A DNA stretch of 48,844 nucleotides from Gemmatimonadaceae bacterium. Lineage in GTDB: Bacteria > Latescibacterota > UBA2968 > UBA8231. Both the position numbers and the translations under genes were made by a program. A model generated the notes under the pieces. The model ran no database searches, was not told where the DNA came from, and was given only the letters and a program-made list of their open reading frames with translations. Every line of letters starts with the position of its first letter. The first letter of the stretch is position 1. Below are positions 24,545-33,278 of this stretch, one piece after another. Location: assembly GCA_002726335.1 (NCBI GenBank), contig PBSR01000186.1, positions 1 to 48,844 on the forward strand. The letters run 5' to 3'.

Positions 24545-25698
24545 AAATCACCTCCGTCAAGACGGCTGCCACCCGGGGGCACGGCATGCATCTGTGGGTG
24601 CGTATCACCACTGACGCAGGCATCACCGGCACGGGCGAGTGCGTACACGGCGGCAAGCAGGCCATCGCCATCATTCAGAACCTCGAAGAGCGCCTCGTCG
24701 GCAGCGACCCCTTCGCCGTGGATGCCCTGTTCGAGGACATGCGCCGCCGGCACGTGTTCGACGGCGGGGACGCCGGCGCGCTCATCACGGCGCTGACCGG
24801 CATCGAAATCGCGCTCTGGGACCTGAAAGGCAAGGCCCTGAAGACACCCGTGTACGAACTGCTTGGCGGGCAGTTCCGCCACAAGGTACGCGTCTACGCC
24901 GACTGCCAGGTCGCTCCAGGCATGAACTTCGACGAGATCAAGAAGGTCGTCGACGAGGTCCTCGAGAGAGGCTTCACGGCGCTGAAAATCGACGTCGACA
25001 TCGACGCCTACGGCTACAAAGGCAGCGAGGTGGCCCACTTCGAGAAGGACAAATTCAATACCACGGCGAATCAGTGGGAACACGAACGTATGGTGAGCCT
25101 GGTGGACATGGTGACCTCAGCCGCGGGACCCGGTGTCGATGTGGCCGCCGACGTGCACACCCGCCTCGACGTACCCAGCGCCATCCGCCTGGCCAAAGCC
25201 CTGGAGAGTTACCACCTGATGTGGCTGGAGGAACCGGTGCCGGCGGAGAACGTCGACGCCATGCGTACCGTCACGCAGTCGACGAGCCTGCCGATCTGCA
25301 GCGGCGAGAACCTCTACCTGCGCCACGGCTTTCGCGAGCTGATCGAGAAGCAGGCGGTCAACATCATCATGCCCGACATCCCCAAATGCGGCGGCCTGTC
25401 GGAGTGCCGCAAGATCGCCAACCTCGCCGAGATCTACTACATCCCCTTCGCCCCGCACAACGTGTCCTCACCCATCGGCACGCTGGCCTCGGCCCACGTC
25501 TGCGCCACGGTGCCCAACTTCCTCGTGCTGGAGTTCCACTGGCTGCACCGCGACTACTGGACGACGATCATTCAGGAGAAGACCGACATCATCAAGGACG
25601 GCTTCATCCACCTGGACGACCGCCCCGGAATCGGTGTGGAGCTGGACGAAGAGGTGGGACAGCAGTATCAGGTACCGGGTACGACCTGGTTCGAGTAG
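24541..25698 (+). CDS. Enolase-superfamily sugar-acid dehydratase (galactonate dehydratase-like)
   Basis: A mandelate racemase/muconate lactonizing family enzyme, 385 residues. Motifs are FTALKIDVD with Lys149, AADVHTRLD (Asp204 metal ligand, His206 acid/base), LEEPVP (Glu230/231), SGENLY (Glu256, third ligand) and FAPHNVSSPIG (His306). The Asp-x-His arrangement with a distant second His is that of D-galactonate or mannonate dehydratases, which turn aldonic acids into 2-keto-3-deoxy acids. The ATG overlaps the cfa stop (ATGA). It converges with the ceramidase-like gene over a 21-bp gap. Substrate specificity is inferred only to the class of aldonic acids. Confidence 0.9.
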   Translation: MKITSVKTAATRGHGMHLWVRITTDAGITGTGECVHGGKQAIAIIQNLEERLVGSDPFAVDALFEDMRRRHVFDGGDAGALITALTGIEIALWDLKGKALKTPVYELLGGQFRHKVRVYADCQVAPGMNFDEIKKVVDEVLERGFTALKIDVDIDAYGYKGSEVAHFEKDKFNTTANQWEHERMVSLVDMVTSAAGPGVDVAADVHTRLDVPSAIRLAKALESYHLMWLEEPVPAENVDAMRTVTQSTSLPICSGENLYLRHGFRELIEKQAVNIIMPDIPKCGGLSECRKIANLAEIYYIPFAPHNVSSPIGTLASAHVCATVPNFLVLEFHWLHRDYWTTIIQEKTDIIKDGFIHLDDRPGIGVELDEEVGQQYQVPGTTWFE

Positions 25699-25719
25699 CA
25701 GGCCTGGAGCCGCGCGGCT
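25699..25719. terminator. Palindrome in a convergent gap, possible two-way terminator
   Basis: The 21-bp gap between two convergent genes holds AGCCGCGCGGCT (25708-25719), a perfect 12-bp palindrome, flanked more widely by CCTGG and CCAGG. There is no T-run, so if it stops transcription it does so weakly or with Rho. Confidence 0.25.
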
Positions 25720-27033
25720 TCACGCCCCCAGGCAGCGATGTACGGCGGCGCTGATCAGCTCCTCCGTATCCTCCGAGAAGGGCCCGGTGTAGAGCAGGTG
25801 CCGGTTGTTGTCGATCACCTCGTACCCGCCCTCCGGGATCTGCCGGCGCGCCGGAATGTACCCCACCATCTCGTTGGCGTATCCCAGCGTCCAGACGTCG
25901 CCAAAGCGGGTCCCGTGCTCGTCCCGGTAACGCAGGCCGTACTCCACGCACATCTCACCGGCCAGGGCGATGAACGCCAGGCCGGTCCCGAAGCGCAGGG
26001 TCTGCACCTCGAAGCTGAAGCTGTTGCCCGCCGGAGTACCCGCCGCGCGCAGATCCAGGTGATGTTGCGCCCACTCGCGCACGTACCCCTGAGGCGAATC
26101 CAGGTGGACTCGCAGCTCCTCCTCCTCGGGCACGTCCGTCGTCAGCGGGACGAACTCCTGTGACAGCAACAGCGGGCCGGTAACATCTCGCAGCGCCCCT
26201 TCGGTGAGTGCTCCGCTCACCGACGCCGCCAGATCTTCGCCACGTTCGCGCACCTCGTCGACAGTGAGCTTGCGGTAGCCGTCACCCTCCGGATTCCGCG
26301 CGTCCACCTTCTGGTCGCCGGCGCACCCCTGAAAGAATGCCGCCGTTACGCCCGCGTGCTGGCTCTCGATGGCATCGCAGGCGAAGGCCGGATAGTCACC
26401 GCCAATCTGCAGGATGGGGCCGGTGCTCGTGGGGTGGCAGGCATAGCTGAACAGGACATACCGGAGATCGCCGTTCTCGGATTCGACGGCCAGCGCGGAG
26501 ACCTGGTGATCGTGCGGTGCGTCGAGGCTCGGCCTGAATTGAACGCCGCCCTTCCCAGCCGGCCGACGACGGGAAGACGAGAACCCGCAGCGACCGGTGC
26601 CGACCCTCAGGTGGGCGGGCTGGCGATCAGCGAGGGCTGTAGCCGCCGTCTCCGCCAGCGTCGTGAGAGTCCGCTCGATGTAGTCCTCATCCAGCACACC
26701 GTGCCGGCGGCTGTCCATCTCCCGGCGCAGCACGGGTCCGCAGTGCGTGTGCGTCCCGGTGAGCAGGATACGCTCCGGTGGCAGACCGGTGCGCTCGCCG
26801 ATACGTCGACGGGCATCGGCGGTCCGGTCGTAGAAGCCGAGCCAGTCGATGGTGACCAGCAGCAGGGGTGTGCTGTCATCCGCCCCCTCGTCCATCGCGA
26901 TACATACAGCACGCAGCGGGTGGTAGACACCATCGGAGGGTGAGTCCCTGCCTGCGTACCCTGCGAGAAAGATGCCCACCGGGGGCGTCACGTCGACGGT
27001 GGCCAGACCGACGCGGTATGATGTGCGGCTCAT
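25720..27033 (-). CDS. Neutral/alkaline ceramidase N-terminal domain-like hydrolase
   Basis: A 437-residue protein resembling the N-terminal zinc-hydrolase domain of neutral ceramidases. It begins VGLATVDVTPPVGIFLAGYAGR and has GTHTHCGP (His95, His97) and SYACHPTSTG, the His residues expected to bind zinc. Unlike secreted ceramidases it lacks a signal peptide and the C-terminal immunoglobulin-like domain, so an amide bond in another compound is as likely as ceramide. Such short homologues recur in Planctomycetes-like genomes with sugar-catabolism genes. The ATG has GGAGGG 8 nt upstream, and the gene diverges from the PLP dehydratase. Confidence 0.82.
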   Translation of the reverse strand: MSRTSYRVGLATVDVTPPVGIFLAGYAGRDSPSDGVYHPLRAVCIAMDEGADDSTPLLLVTIDWLGFYDRTADARRRIGERTGLPPERILLTGTHTHCGPVLRREMDSRRHGVLDEDYIERTLTTLAETAATALADRQPAHLRVGTGRCGFSSSRRRPAGKGGVQFRPSLDAPHDHQVSALAVESENGDLRYVLFSYACHPTSTGPILQIGGDYPAFACDAIESQHAGVTAAFFQGCAGDQKVDARNPEGDGYRKLTVDEVRERGEDLAASVSGALTEGALRDVTGPLLLSQEFVPLTTDVPEEEELRVHLDSPQGYVREWAQHHLDLRAAGTPAGNSFSFEVQTLRFGTGLAFIALAGEMCVEYGLRYRDEHGTRFGDVWTLGYANEMVGYIPARRQIPEGGYEVIDNNRHLLYTGPFSEDTEELISAAVHRCLGA

Positions 27034-27109
27034 ATTCGATCCCTCCCGGCTTCATCTACTACATTCCCGGACCTCAGCGCCACCTTTGTCCTCTGGAGGA
27101 CACCCGCAG

Positions 27110-28114
27110 ATGCCGGTACAGATCGCCACCATGGAGGACGTTCGCGCCGCCGCCGACGTCATCCGCCAGCACATCACGCCGGCACCACTGATCCGATCCT
27201 ACGCGTTGGAGAAACAGCTCGACCTGCCCACGGATCGGCGGGTCTGGCTCAAGGACTACGGCTGGACACCGGTGGGATCCTTCAAGCTGCTGGGGGCCCT
27301 CAACTGGATGGCCCATCACGCCGACGAAGTCGGCGATCGCCCGGTGGCGGCGCACTCCTCCGGCAACTTCGCCTCCGGCCTGTCCTTCGCCGGGAGGCGC
27401 TACGGCAAACGGGTCATCATCATCATGCCGGAGTCGGCGCCGAGCGTGAAGTTCGCGCTGACCCGCTCCTTCGGCGCCGAGATACGCACCTACGACATCA
27501 CGACCGATCATCAGACAGGCGAACGCGACCGCCTGACACGGCAGGTCGCCGAAGAAGAGCAGGCCCTCCAGGCCTCCCCCTACGACGATCCCCACGTCAT
27601 CGCCGGCAACGGAGTGGGCGGGCTCGAGATCGTCGAGGCACTGCGACAGCAGCAACGGGAGGTGTCGCAGTTCATCTGTCCCGTCAGCGGCGGCGGCCTC
27701 ATGGCCGGCCACGCCCTCGCCGTGGCCGACGGCTTCCCGCAGGCGCATATCATCGGCGTCGAACCGGTGGGCGCCGACGACTTCCGCCAATCCCTGGACA
27801 AGGGCGAACGCGTGCGCCTGGAGCAGCCCGCCAGCATCTGTGATGGCCTGCTCTCCTACGACGTGGGCGAGCACAACTGGCCCATCCTGCGACGGCTGGT
27901 CGCCGAATCTGTCAGCCTCCCCGATGATGCGACGCGTGCCGCCATGAAATGGCTCTACGAGACTCACGGCCTGCGCGTCGAGCCCTCCGGGGCCATCGCC
28001 ACAGCCGCCCTGCTGCATGGCTGTGTCGAGGTGGAGGGATCGGGCGACATCGTCGCTGTCATCAGCGGCCGCAACGTCGACGAGGACCGTTTTTGCAAAT
28101 GGATCGCCACATGA
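27110..28114 (+). CDS. PLP-dependent threonine/serine dehydratase-like enzyme
   Basis: Fold-type II PLP enzyme, 334 residues, of the threonine dehydratase/serine racemase group. Lys59 in TPVGSFKLLGALN is the Schiff-base lysine, SSGNF (83-87) is the substrate-carboxylate loop, and CPVSGGGLMAG is the phosphate-binding glycine loop. There is no C-terminal ACT-like regulatory domain, so it resembles a catabolic or hydroxyamino-acid dehydratase. The ATG at 27110 has GGAGG 10 nt upstream; an in-frame extension to 26972 overlaps the divergent gene and was rejected. The symporter gene follows 15 nt later, suggesting uptake and breakdown of one substrate. Confidence 0.9.
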   Translation: MPVQIATMEDVRAAADVIRQHITPAPLIRSYALEKQLDLPTDRRVWLKDYGWTPVGSFKLLGALNWMAHHADEVGDRPVAAHSSGNFASGLSFAGRRYGKRVIIIMPESAPSVKFALTRSFGAEIRTYDITTDHQTGERDRLTRQVAEEEQALQASPYDDPHVIAGNGVGGLEIVEALRQQQREVSQFICPVSGGGLMAGHALAVADGFPQAHIIGVEPVGADDFRQSLDKGERVRLEQPASICDGLLSYDVGEHNWPILRRLVAESVSLPDDATRAAMKWLYETHGLRVEPSGAIATAALLHGCVEVEGSGDIVAVISGRNVDEDRFCKWIAT

Positions 28115-28129
28115 GTCAGGAACGCTGAT

Positions 28130-29635
28130 ATGGAAAGTCTCGATTTCGTCGTCGTCGCGATCTACGCCGGTGCCATGGGCTGGCTCGCCTGGGTCGCCGG
28201 AAAAAGGTCGAAGGGCGCCGACGCTTACTTCGCTGCCGGCCACAGCCTGCCCTGGTGGATGGCTGCCATCTCCCACCATGTGTCCGGGTACAGCGCTGTC
28301 GTCTTTGTCGGTTTCGCCGGCAAGGCGGCCAGCGCCGGTCTGAGCATGTGGATGCTGTTCTCCGTGCCCTGCTTCATCGCCATGATGCTCGGCGCCGGCC
28401 TGTGGGCGCCCCGCTGGTCACGACTGAAGGTGCTGACGCCTGTTCAGTACCTGGAAGAACGCTACGGGCCGAAGGTGCGGATCCTCATCGCCCTGTCCGG
28501 CATCGGCGTGAAATTCATCGACCTGGGCATCAAGCTCTACGCCATCGCCATCGTCGTGCAGGTCAGCACCGGATGGGAGCGCACGCCGATCATCTTCGTC
28601 GGCGGCGTCGTCACCTGCCTGTACGTGTTGATCGGCGGTCTATGGGCAACTGTTCTGACCGACATCGTGCAGTTTGTCGTCCAGTTCCTGCTCAGCGCCA
28701 TCGTCGTCACCGCCGTGCTCAGCGCCGTCGGTGGCTGGGGATCCATGTGGGATCAGCTGCCCGAGGCGCACGGCAACCTGCTGAACCCCGGCGCCGGCAT
28801 CGGCATCGAATTCTGGTTCGTTTACCTCATCGTCATCATCTTCAGCTACAACGGCGGTACCTGGGGTCTGGCCCAGCGTTTCATCTCCGTCGGTGACGAA
28901 CGGGATGCCCGCAAGGCGGCGCTCCTGTCCGGCGCCCTGTTCCTCGTCTACCCCCTCGTCATCTTCGTCCCCGCCTGGGCGGCCCCGCTGATGATGCCCC
29001 AGTACTTCGACGCGACGACGATGATGCCCATCGACGGCTTCGACCCGGATCAGACCTATGTGCTCATCGCCCGTCAGGTCCTGTCCGGCCTGGCCCCCGG
29101 GCTGCTGGGCCTGCTTGTCTGTTCCATGTTCGCCGCCACCATGTCCATGATCGACAGTGACATCAACTCCCTGGCGGCGGTGTTCACCAAGGACGTGTAC
29201 GAACGCAGCCGCAAGACGCCGGTGACGGACAAGCAGCTGTTTTTCGTCGGTCGCATCGCGACTCTCGCCTTCGGCACCGCTGTGCTCGGCGCAGCTCTTG
29301 CAGTGGATGGGTCCGAGGGCATCGGCAAGGTATTCTCGCAGACGGTCAAGCTCTTCGCCGCTATCCTGCCGCCTGTCGCGATTCCGTTGATGTTCGGCAT
29401 GTTGTGGCGCGGACCGACGGCGCGCGGCGCCATCGGTGCACTGGTGGGCGGCTTTGCCACCTTCGCCGTGCTCAAAAACATCTACCCCGACAGCTTCGCC
29501 ATCTACACCGGGGGCGAGATGGTCGTGGCGTGCATCATCTTCTTCGGCGAGGGGTTCATCAGCCGGCGTGATGCGGATCGCCAGGCGCGGGTGGATGCGC
29601 TGTTTGCGCGGCTGGAGGGAAGGTCAGAAGCGTAG
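28130..29635 (+). CDS. Sodium:solute symporter family transporter
   Basis: An SSS-family membrane protein of 501 residues with about 13 transmembrane helices. Recognisable regions are YFAAGHSLPWWMAAISHHVSGYSAVVFVG near the first helices, TPVQYLEERYG, the GGLWATVLTDIVQFVVQ stretch and CSMFAATMSMIDSDINSLAAVFTKDVY, which in vSGLT-like proteins contributes to the sodium site. These carriers import sugars, sugar acids, amino acids or vitamins with Na+. AGGAA lies 7 nt before the ATG. It is the second gene after a PLP dehydratase; glycan genes flank it, so either a hydroxyamino acid or a sugar acid is a plausible cargo. Confidence 0.93.
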   Translation: MESLDFVVVAIYAGAMGWLAWVAGKRSKGADAYFAAGHSLPWWMAAISHHVSGYSAVVFVGFAGKAASAGLSMWMLFSVPCFIAMMLGAGLWAPRWSRLKVLTPVQYLEERYGPKVRILIALSGIGVKFIDLGIKLYAIAIVVQVSTGWERTPIIFVGGVVTCLYVLIGGLWATVLTDIVQFVVQFLLSAIVVTAVLSAVGGWGSMWDQLPEAHGNLLNPGAGIGIEFWFVYLIVIIFSYNGGTWGLAQRFISVGDERDARKAALLSGALFLVYPLVIFVPAWAAPLMMPQYFDATTMMPIDGFDPDQTYVLIARQVLSGLAPGLLGLLVCSMFAATMSMIDSDINSLAAVFTKDVYERSRKTPVTDKQLFFVGRIATLAFGTAVLGAALAVDGSEGIGKVFSQTVKLFAAILPPVAIPLMFGMLWRGPTARGAIGALVGGFATFAVLKNIYPDSFAIYTGGEMVVACIIFFGEGFISRRDADRQARVDALFARLEGRSEA

Positions 29636-29650
29636 CAGTAGGAAATCGCT

Positions 29651-30718
29651 CTACGGCAGACTCCAGAACGTCCCGGTAATGCCGGTGACCCGGCGGGCAT
29701 TCTTGCCGTACGTCGTGGTCAGGATGCGTCCGCTTTCGATTTCCACTGACGAGGTGTACCCCTGGTCACCGTCCTTAGCGGGACGCAGCTGCAACGTGTC
29801 GCCCCAACTCGCGCCGCCATCCTCGCTGATCGCCGCGTAGATACCGAAGGGCTCGAAGCGACGACCGTACGTCAACAGCAGACGACCGTCCCTCAGCTTG
29901 AGCAGCCGGGGGCAGGCACCCGACAGAACACCGGTGGACTCCGGCTTCGACCAGGTGCTACCGCCATCGGAAGACTCGCTGCGCCAGAAGATGCCGGGGT
30001 GCTCGGGATCGTAGACCCGGAGCATGCACAGCAGCCGGCCAGGCGCCAGCTCCATCAGGACCGGCTCCTGGTAGGCCCGCGTTCTCGGGTTGCCGCGGGC
30101 GATGATGACCGCCTCCGACCAGCTCGCCCCTCGATCGGTCGATCGATAGAGCACGGACGAACCCGTCTTCGATCGCCCGAGCGCGCCGTACGCCGGGATC
30201 ATCAGCGTCCCGTCCTGTAAGCGCACCGGTGGGGCGCAGGCCTGCATCTGCGGCCCCACCAGTGTTGTGTTGTCCACGCGCCACGTGAGACCGAAGTTGT
30301 CACTCCAGCACCACAGAGCGCCGACGCTGCGGAAGGGGAATTCCCGCGGATGAGTCCATGGGACCCCGGAGCGTTCGGCCTCGGATTCGGGGAAGACCTC
30401 GTGTGCCGCCAGCGCGCCGCCCACATGTCCCTTGCCCAGGTAGATCAGGCCGAACTCCTGGCCACCGCCGGCGGCCAGTTGCGCCGCGTCATTGACGTGC
30501 CACGTTTGGCCGGCATCCGGGGATCGAACCACGGTGATGATGGATCGTGGATCGGTGTGCCGGACACCCGCCGGGTGCCGCGGCGCCTGCCGGAAGGCCA
30601 GCAGCAGTTCATCGCCCTCCAGCCTCTCGACATGGGGGAAGGCGCTGTACGACCGCGCGTCGTAGAAGATTCGTGTCTGCCGTGACCGGAGGGCTCTTCT
30701 GAAGCTGAACGGGTCCAT
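29651..30718 (-). CDS. BNR/Asp-box repeat sialidase-like protein
   Basis: A 355-residue six-bladed propeller of the sialidase superfamily. Five Asp-box repeats (S-x-D-x-G-x-[TS]-W) are visible: 66-73 SPDAGQTW, 139-146 SDNFGLTW, 193-200 STDRGASW, 249-256 SSDGGSTW and 298-305 SEDGGASW. No signal peptide is seen. True sialidases need an Arg triad and a Tyr/Glu pair; these cannot be placed with certainty, so another exo-glycosidase or a sugar-binding role is possible. The ATG at 30718 has AGAGG upstream; longer in-frame extensions overlap the divergent sulfatase. The two divergent genes share a 44-bp promoter region. Confidence 0.84.
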   Translation of the reverse strand: MDPFSFRRALRSRQTRIFYDARSYSAFPHVERLEGDELLLAFRQAPRHPAGVRHTDPRSIITVVRSPDAGQTWHVNDAAQLAAGGGQEFGLIYLGKGHVGGALAAHEVFPESEAERSGVPWTHPREFPFRSVGALWCWSDNFGLTWRVDNTTLVGPQMQACAPPVRLQDGTLMIPAYGALGRSKTGSSVLYRSTDRGASWSEAVIIARGNPRTRAYQEPVLMELAPGRLLCMLRVYDPEHPGIFWRSESSDGGSTWSKPESTGVLSGACPRLLKLRDGRLLLTYGRRFEPFGIYAAISEDGGASWGDTLQLRPAKDGDQGYTSSVEIESGRILTTTYGKNARRVTGITGTFWSLP

Positions 30719-30762
30719 CTCACACCTCTCACTTCCACTGCAACGTGAATGGGGAGCAACGC

Positions 30763-32328
30763 GTGCCAACGATACAACCGAAACGTCCCAACATCCTCTT
30801 CGCCTTTGCCGACGACTGGGGCCGTTACGCCAGCGCCTACGCCAGGCACGAGGGAGAGGGATCTCTCAGTGCCCTCATCGACACACCCAACTTCGACCGC
30901 GTCGCGGGCGAGGGGGCCCTGTTCCGCAACGCCTACGTACCGGCGCCCAGCTGCACGCCCTGCCGCAGTTCACTGCTCTCGGGTTCCTATTTCTGGCAGA
31001 CCGGGATGGGCGCCATTCTCGCCGGCGCCGTCTGGGACGAGACCATCCCCACCTATCCCCTCGAGCTGGAGAAGGCGGCGTACCACATAGGCTATACCTA
31101 CAAAGTCTGGTCACCGGGGCGCATGGTGAACGCGCCCTACGGTGGCAAGCGTACACAGTATGAACCGGCCGGCAACGAGTACCGCAACTTCTCCTTCTAC
31201 GCCACCGACCACGTCGACAGCCATGGCGTCGATGGCGCCAAGCTGCTGCTCTACGATGAGACGAGGGCCAACTTCGACGCCTTTCTCGCAGATCGCCAGG
31301 ATGACACGCCCTTCTGCTACTGGTGGGGGCCGACCAACACGCACCGGCGCTGGCAGAAAGGCTCGGGTAAAGCTCTATGGGACATCGAACCGGATGATCT
31401 GCAGGGCAGGCTGCCCGAATTCCTGCCCGATGTACACGACGTCCGTGAGGACGTGGCCGACTATCTGGGAGAGTGTATGGCCGTCGACGCAGGTCTCGGT
31501 GTGCTGCTGCAGCGCCTGGAAGAGATCGGCGAACTCGACAACACCCTTGTCGTCGTCAGCGGCGACCACGGCATCCCCGGCTTTCCACGGGCCAAGTGCA
31601 ACCTCTACGACATCGGCTGCGAGGTCGCCCTGGCGGCCCGTTGGCCCGGCCACATCCCCGCGGGCAGGAGAATCGACGACTTCGTCAATCTCATGGATCT
31701 GGCGCCCACCTTCCTCGACGCCTGCGGTGTGGGAGTGCCCGATTCGATGACAGCAAAGTCCCTGCTGCCTGTGCTGACCAGCGATCGTGACGGCCAGGTC
31801 GACGAGGATCGCACCTTCGTCGTCACCGGCCGCGAGCGCCATGTACACACGGCTCGCGCGGGCCAGCTGCCCTATCCTCAGCGAGCGATCCGCACGAAGG
31901 ACTTCCTCTACGTCCACAACTTCGCACCCGATCGCTGGCCGGCTGGCGATCCCGAGGGACTGGACGATCCCCGAACAGTGCCCCCTGCCTACGAGGATCT
32001 GGAGACGGACACGATGATCTGCTACGCCGATCTCGACGCGAGTCCGACCAAGGCGTGGATGATCCACCACCGCGACGAAGCCGAGGTCAGGCGCTCCTTC
32101 GACCTGGGCTTCGGCAAGCGACCGATGGAAGAGCTGTACGACCTGGGTGAAGACCCGCACTACATGCACAACGTCGCCGGAGAGGCGCGCTACGCCGGGG
32201 TGCAGACCGAACTGAAGACTCGTCTCTTCGAGCTGCTGCAACAGCAGGACGACCCGCGGGTGGTCGAGGAACCCTGTCGGTTTGAGGCCGCGCCCTATGC
32301 CGGGCCGCCGGACGACAGCGGCCTGTAG
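30763..32328 (+). CDS. Type I sulfatase (formylglycine-dependent)
   Basis: An alkaline-phosphatase-fold sulfatase of 521 residues that hydrolyses sulfate esters or sulfamates. The metal-binding AFADDWGR carries Asp17 and Asp18. The activation motif is SCTPCRSSLLSG, with Cys64 the residue converted to formylglycine; it reads C-T-P-C-R instead of the common C-x-P-S-R. VVVSGDHGIPGF contains further metal ligands. There is no obvious signal peptide. I prefer the GTG at 30763, with GGGGAG 7 nt upstream, over an ATG at 30745 that has no ribosome site. No formylglycine-generating enzyme is in the window, so it must lie elsewhere. Substrate unknown; a glycan sulfate is likely from context. Confidence 0.9.
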   Translation: MPTIQPKRPNILFAFADDWGRYASAYARHEGEGSLSALIDTPNFDRVAGEGALFRNAYVPAPSCTPCRSSLLSGSYFWQTGMGAILAGAVWDETIPTYPLELEKAAYHIGYTYKVWSPGRMVNAPYGGKRTQYEPAGNEYRNFSFYATDHVDSHGVDGAKLLLYDETRANFDAFLADRQDDTPFCYWWGPTNTHRRWQKGSGKALWDIEPDDLQGRLPEFLPDVHDVREDVADYLGECMAVDAGLGVLLQRLEEIGELDNTLVVVSGDHGIPGFPRAKCNLYDIGCEVALAARWPGHIPAGRRIDDFVNLMDLAPTFLDACGVGVPDSMTAKSLLPVLTSDRDGQVDEDRTFVVTGRERHVHTARAGQLPYPQRAIRTKDFLYVHNFAPDRWPAGDPEGLDDPRTVPPAYEDLETDTMICYADLDASPTKAWMIHHRDEAEVRRSFDLGFGKRPMEELYDLGEDPHYMHNVAGEARYAGVQTELKTRLFELLQQQDDPRVVEEPCRFEAAPYAGPPDDSGL

Positions 32329-32399
32329 GTCAGGGCTGCTACGACCGCCTCAGCGACCGCCAGGTCGCGCCTCCCATCCCCAGGGCCAGCAGGAGCATT

Positions 32400-33227
32400 G
32401 TGACGAACCCGAACAGCGTGCAGATCCTCGGTCAGCTCGGTGACTTCCGTTTTCGTCAGAACGAACCTCCCGAAGGCCGCAAGGAAAAGCTGTCCGCTGT
32501 GGTCGGAGACGACGCGGGAGCCGACCCGTCCAGCCGGGCCACCGCCCTCGCAGCGATCTGGCGTCCCCACCAGCGGTCCTTCCTCGACTCCCTCATTCAC
32601 CGCCCGACCGAAGCGGCCCGCCTGCTGGCCCGTCGGCCGCTACCCAGCCTCGTGGGCCACGCACTGAACGGATTGGGAGACGAAGGTCGTCAGGCCTTCA
32701 TCAAGTCGGGCGTGATCTCCTGGCGCGACCAGCAGGGGCTTCACCTGGCAGGTGGCGCCGGTGATTATCTGCGTGCCTGCGGCGGTGGGAGCGATCGGGA
32801 AGAGACGGGTGGACCCGTGCAGTTGACACCCCTGCACCTGCTTCTGCTGCAGGCCGAGGTGGCCAGTCTTCTGGGCGAAGGCGATCAGCTGGAAGCCACG
32901 GCCCGGGATGTCGTCGCCGCAACGTTCGTCAGCTGCCTGTCGGACGTATCGTTGCCGCTGGCTGTGGAAGCCTTTTTTGTCGAGTGGGAGTCACATCAAC
33001 AGCCGAGTCAGGCCACCGCCAGGTCCGTAGCAACCACCACGGGCGAGCCATCCCCTGAGGAGGCAGCCGAAGGTGACGAGCAGTGGATGGACTGCATCAT
33101 CACCCACGACGATCTGCGTCCCGAGGCCTTCGTCGTGCGCACCCACGACGAGCAGCGCCAGATCCTGCGCGACATGTTCGGTGACGACTGGGACGAAGAG
33201 GACGAGGCCGCCCTCGAAGCTGCCTAG
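32400..33227 (+). CDS. Hypothetical protein, function unknown
   Basis: A 275-residue soluble protein with no domain that I recognise. It has a helical middle (residues 45-180) with repeated Leu/Ala patterns (ARLLARRPLPSLVGHALNGLG, LHLLLLQAEVASLLGEG), then a Ser/Thr/Glu-rich linker and a strongly acidic C-terminus (MFGDDWDEEDEAALEAA). The start is a GTG with AGGAG 6 nt upstream. The 71-bp gap before it, after the sulfatase, holds no clear site. It lies 51 bp before the isocitrate dehydrogenase gene. Codon use looks normal for the region, so I consider it a real gene. Confidence 0.7.
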   Translation: MTNPNSVQILGQLGDFRFRQNEPPEGRKEKLSAVVGDDAGADPSSRATALAAIWRPHQRSFLDSLIHRPTEAARLLARRPLPSLVGHALNGLGDEGRQAFIKSGVISWRDQQGLHLAGGAGDYLRACGGGSDREETGGPVQLTPLHLLLLQAEVASLLGEGDQLEATARDVVAATFVSCLSDVSLPLAVEAFFVEWESHQQPSQATARSVATTTGEPSPEEAAEGDEQWMDCIITHDDLRPEAFVVRTHDEQRQILRDMFGDDWDEEDEAALEAA

Positions 33228-33278
33228 GAGGACCGCCCCCTGTGGCACGGTGTCGATCCGTGCAGTACTATCTGGGGC

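Noticed and set aside
27074..28279. A 401-codon minus-strand frame
   Set aside because: It lies opposite the PLP dehydratase, which has clear lysine and glycine-loop motifs; composition is that of a shadow frame.
32339..32430. A short minus-strand frame with a hydrophobic end (LFGFVTMLLLALGMGG, then ATWRSLRRS)
   Set aside because: It resembles a membrane-anchor tail but is about 30 codons long, has no start with a ribosome site and overlaps the start of the unknown plus-strand gene.
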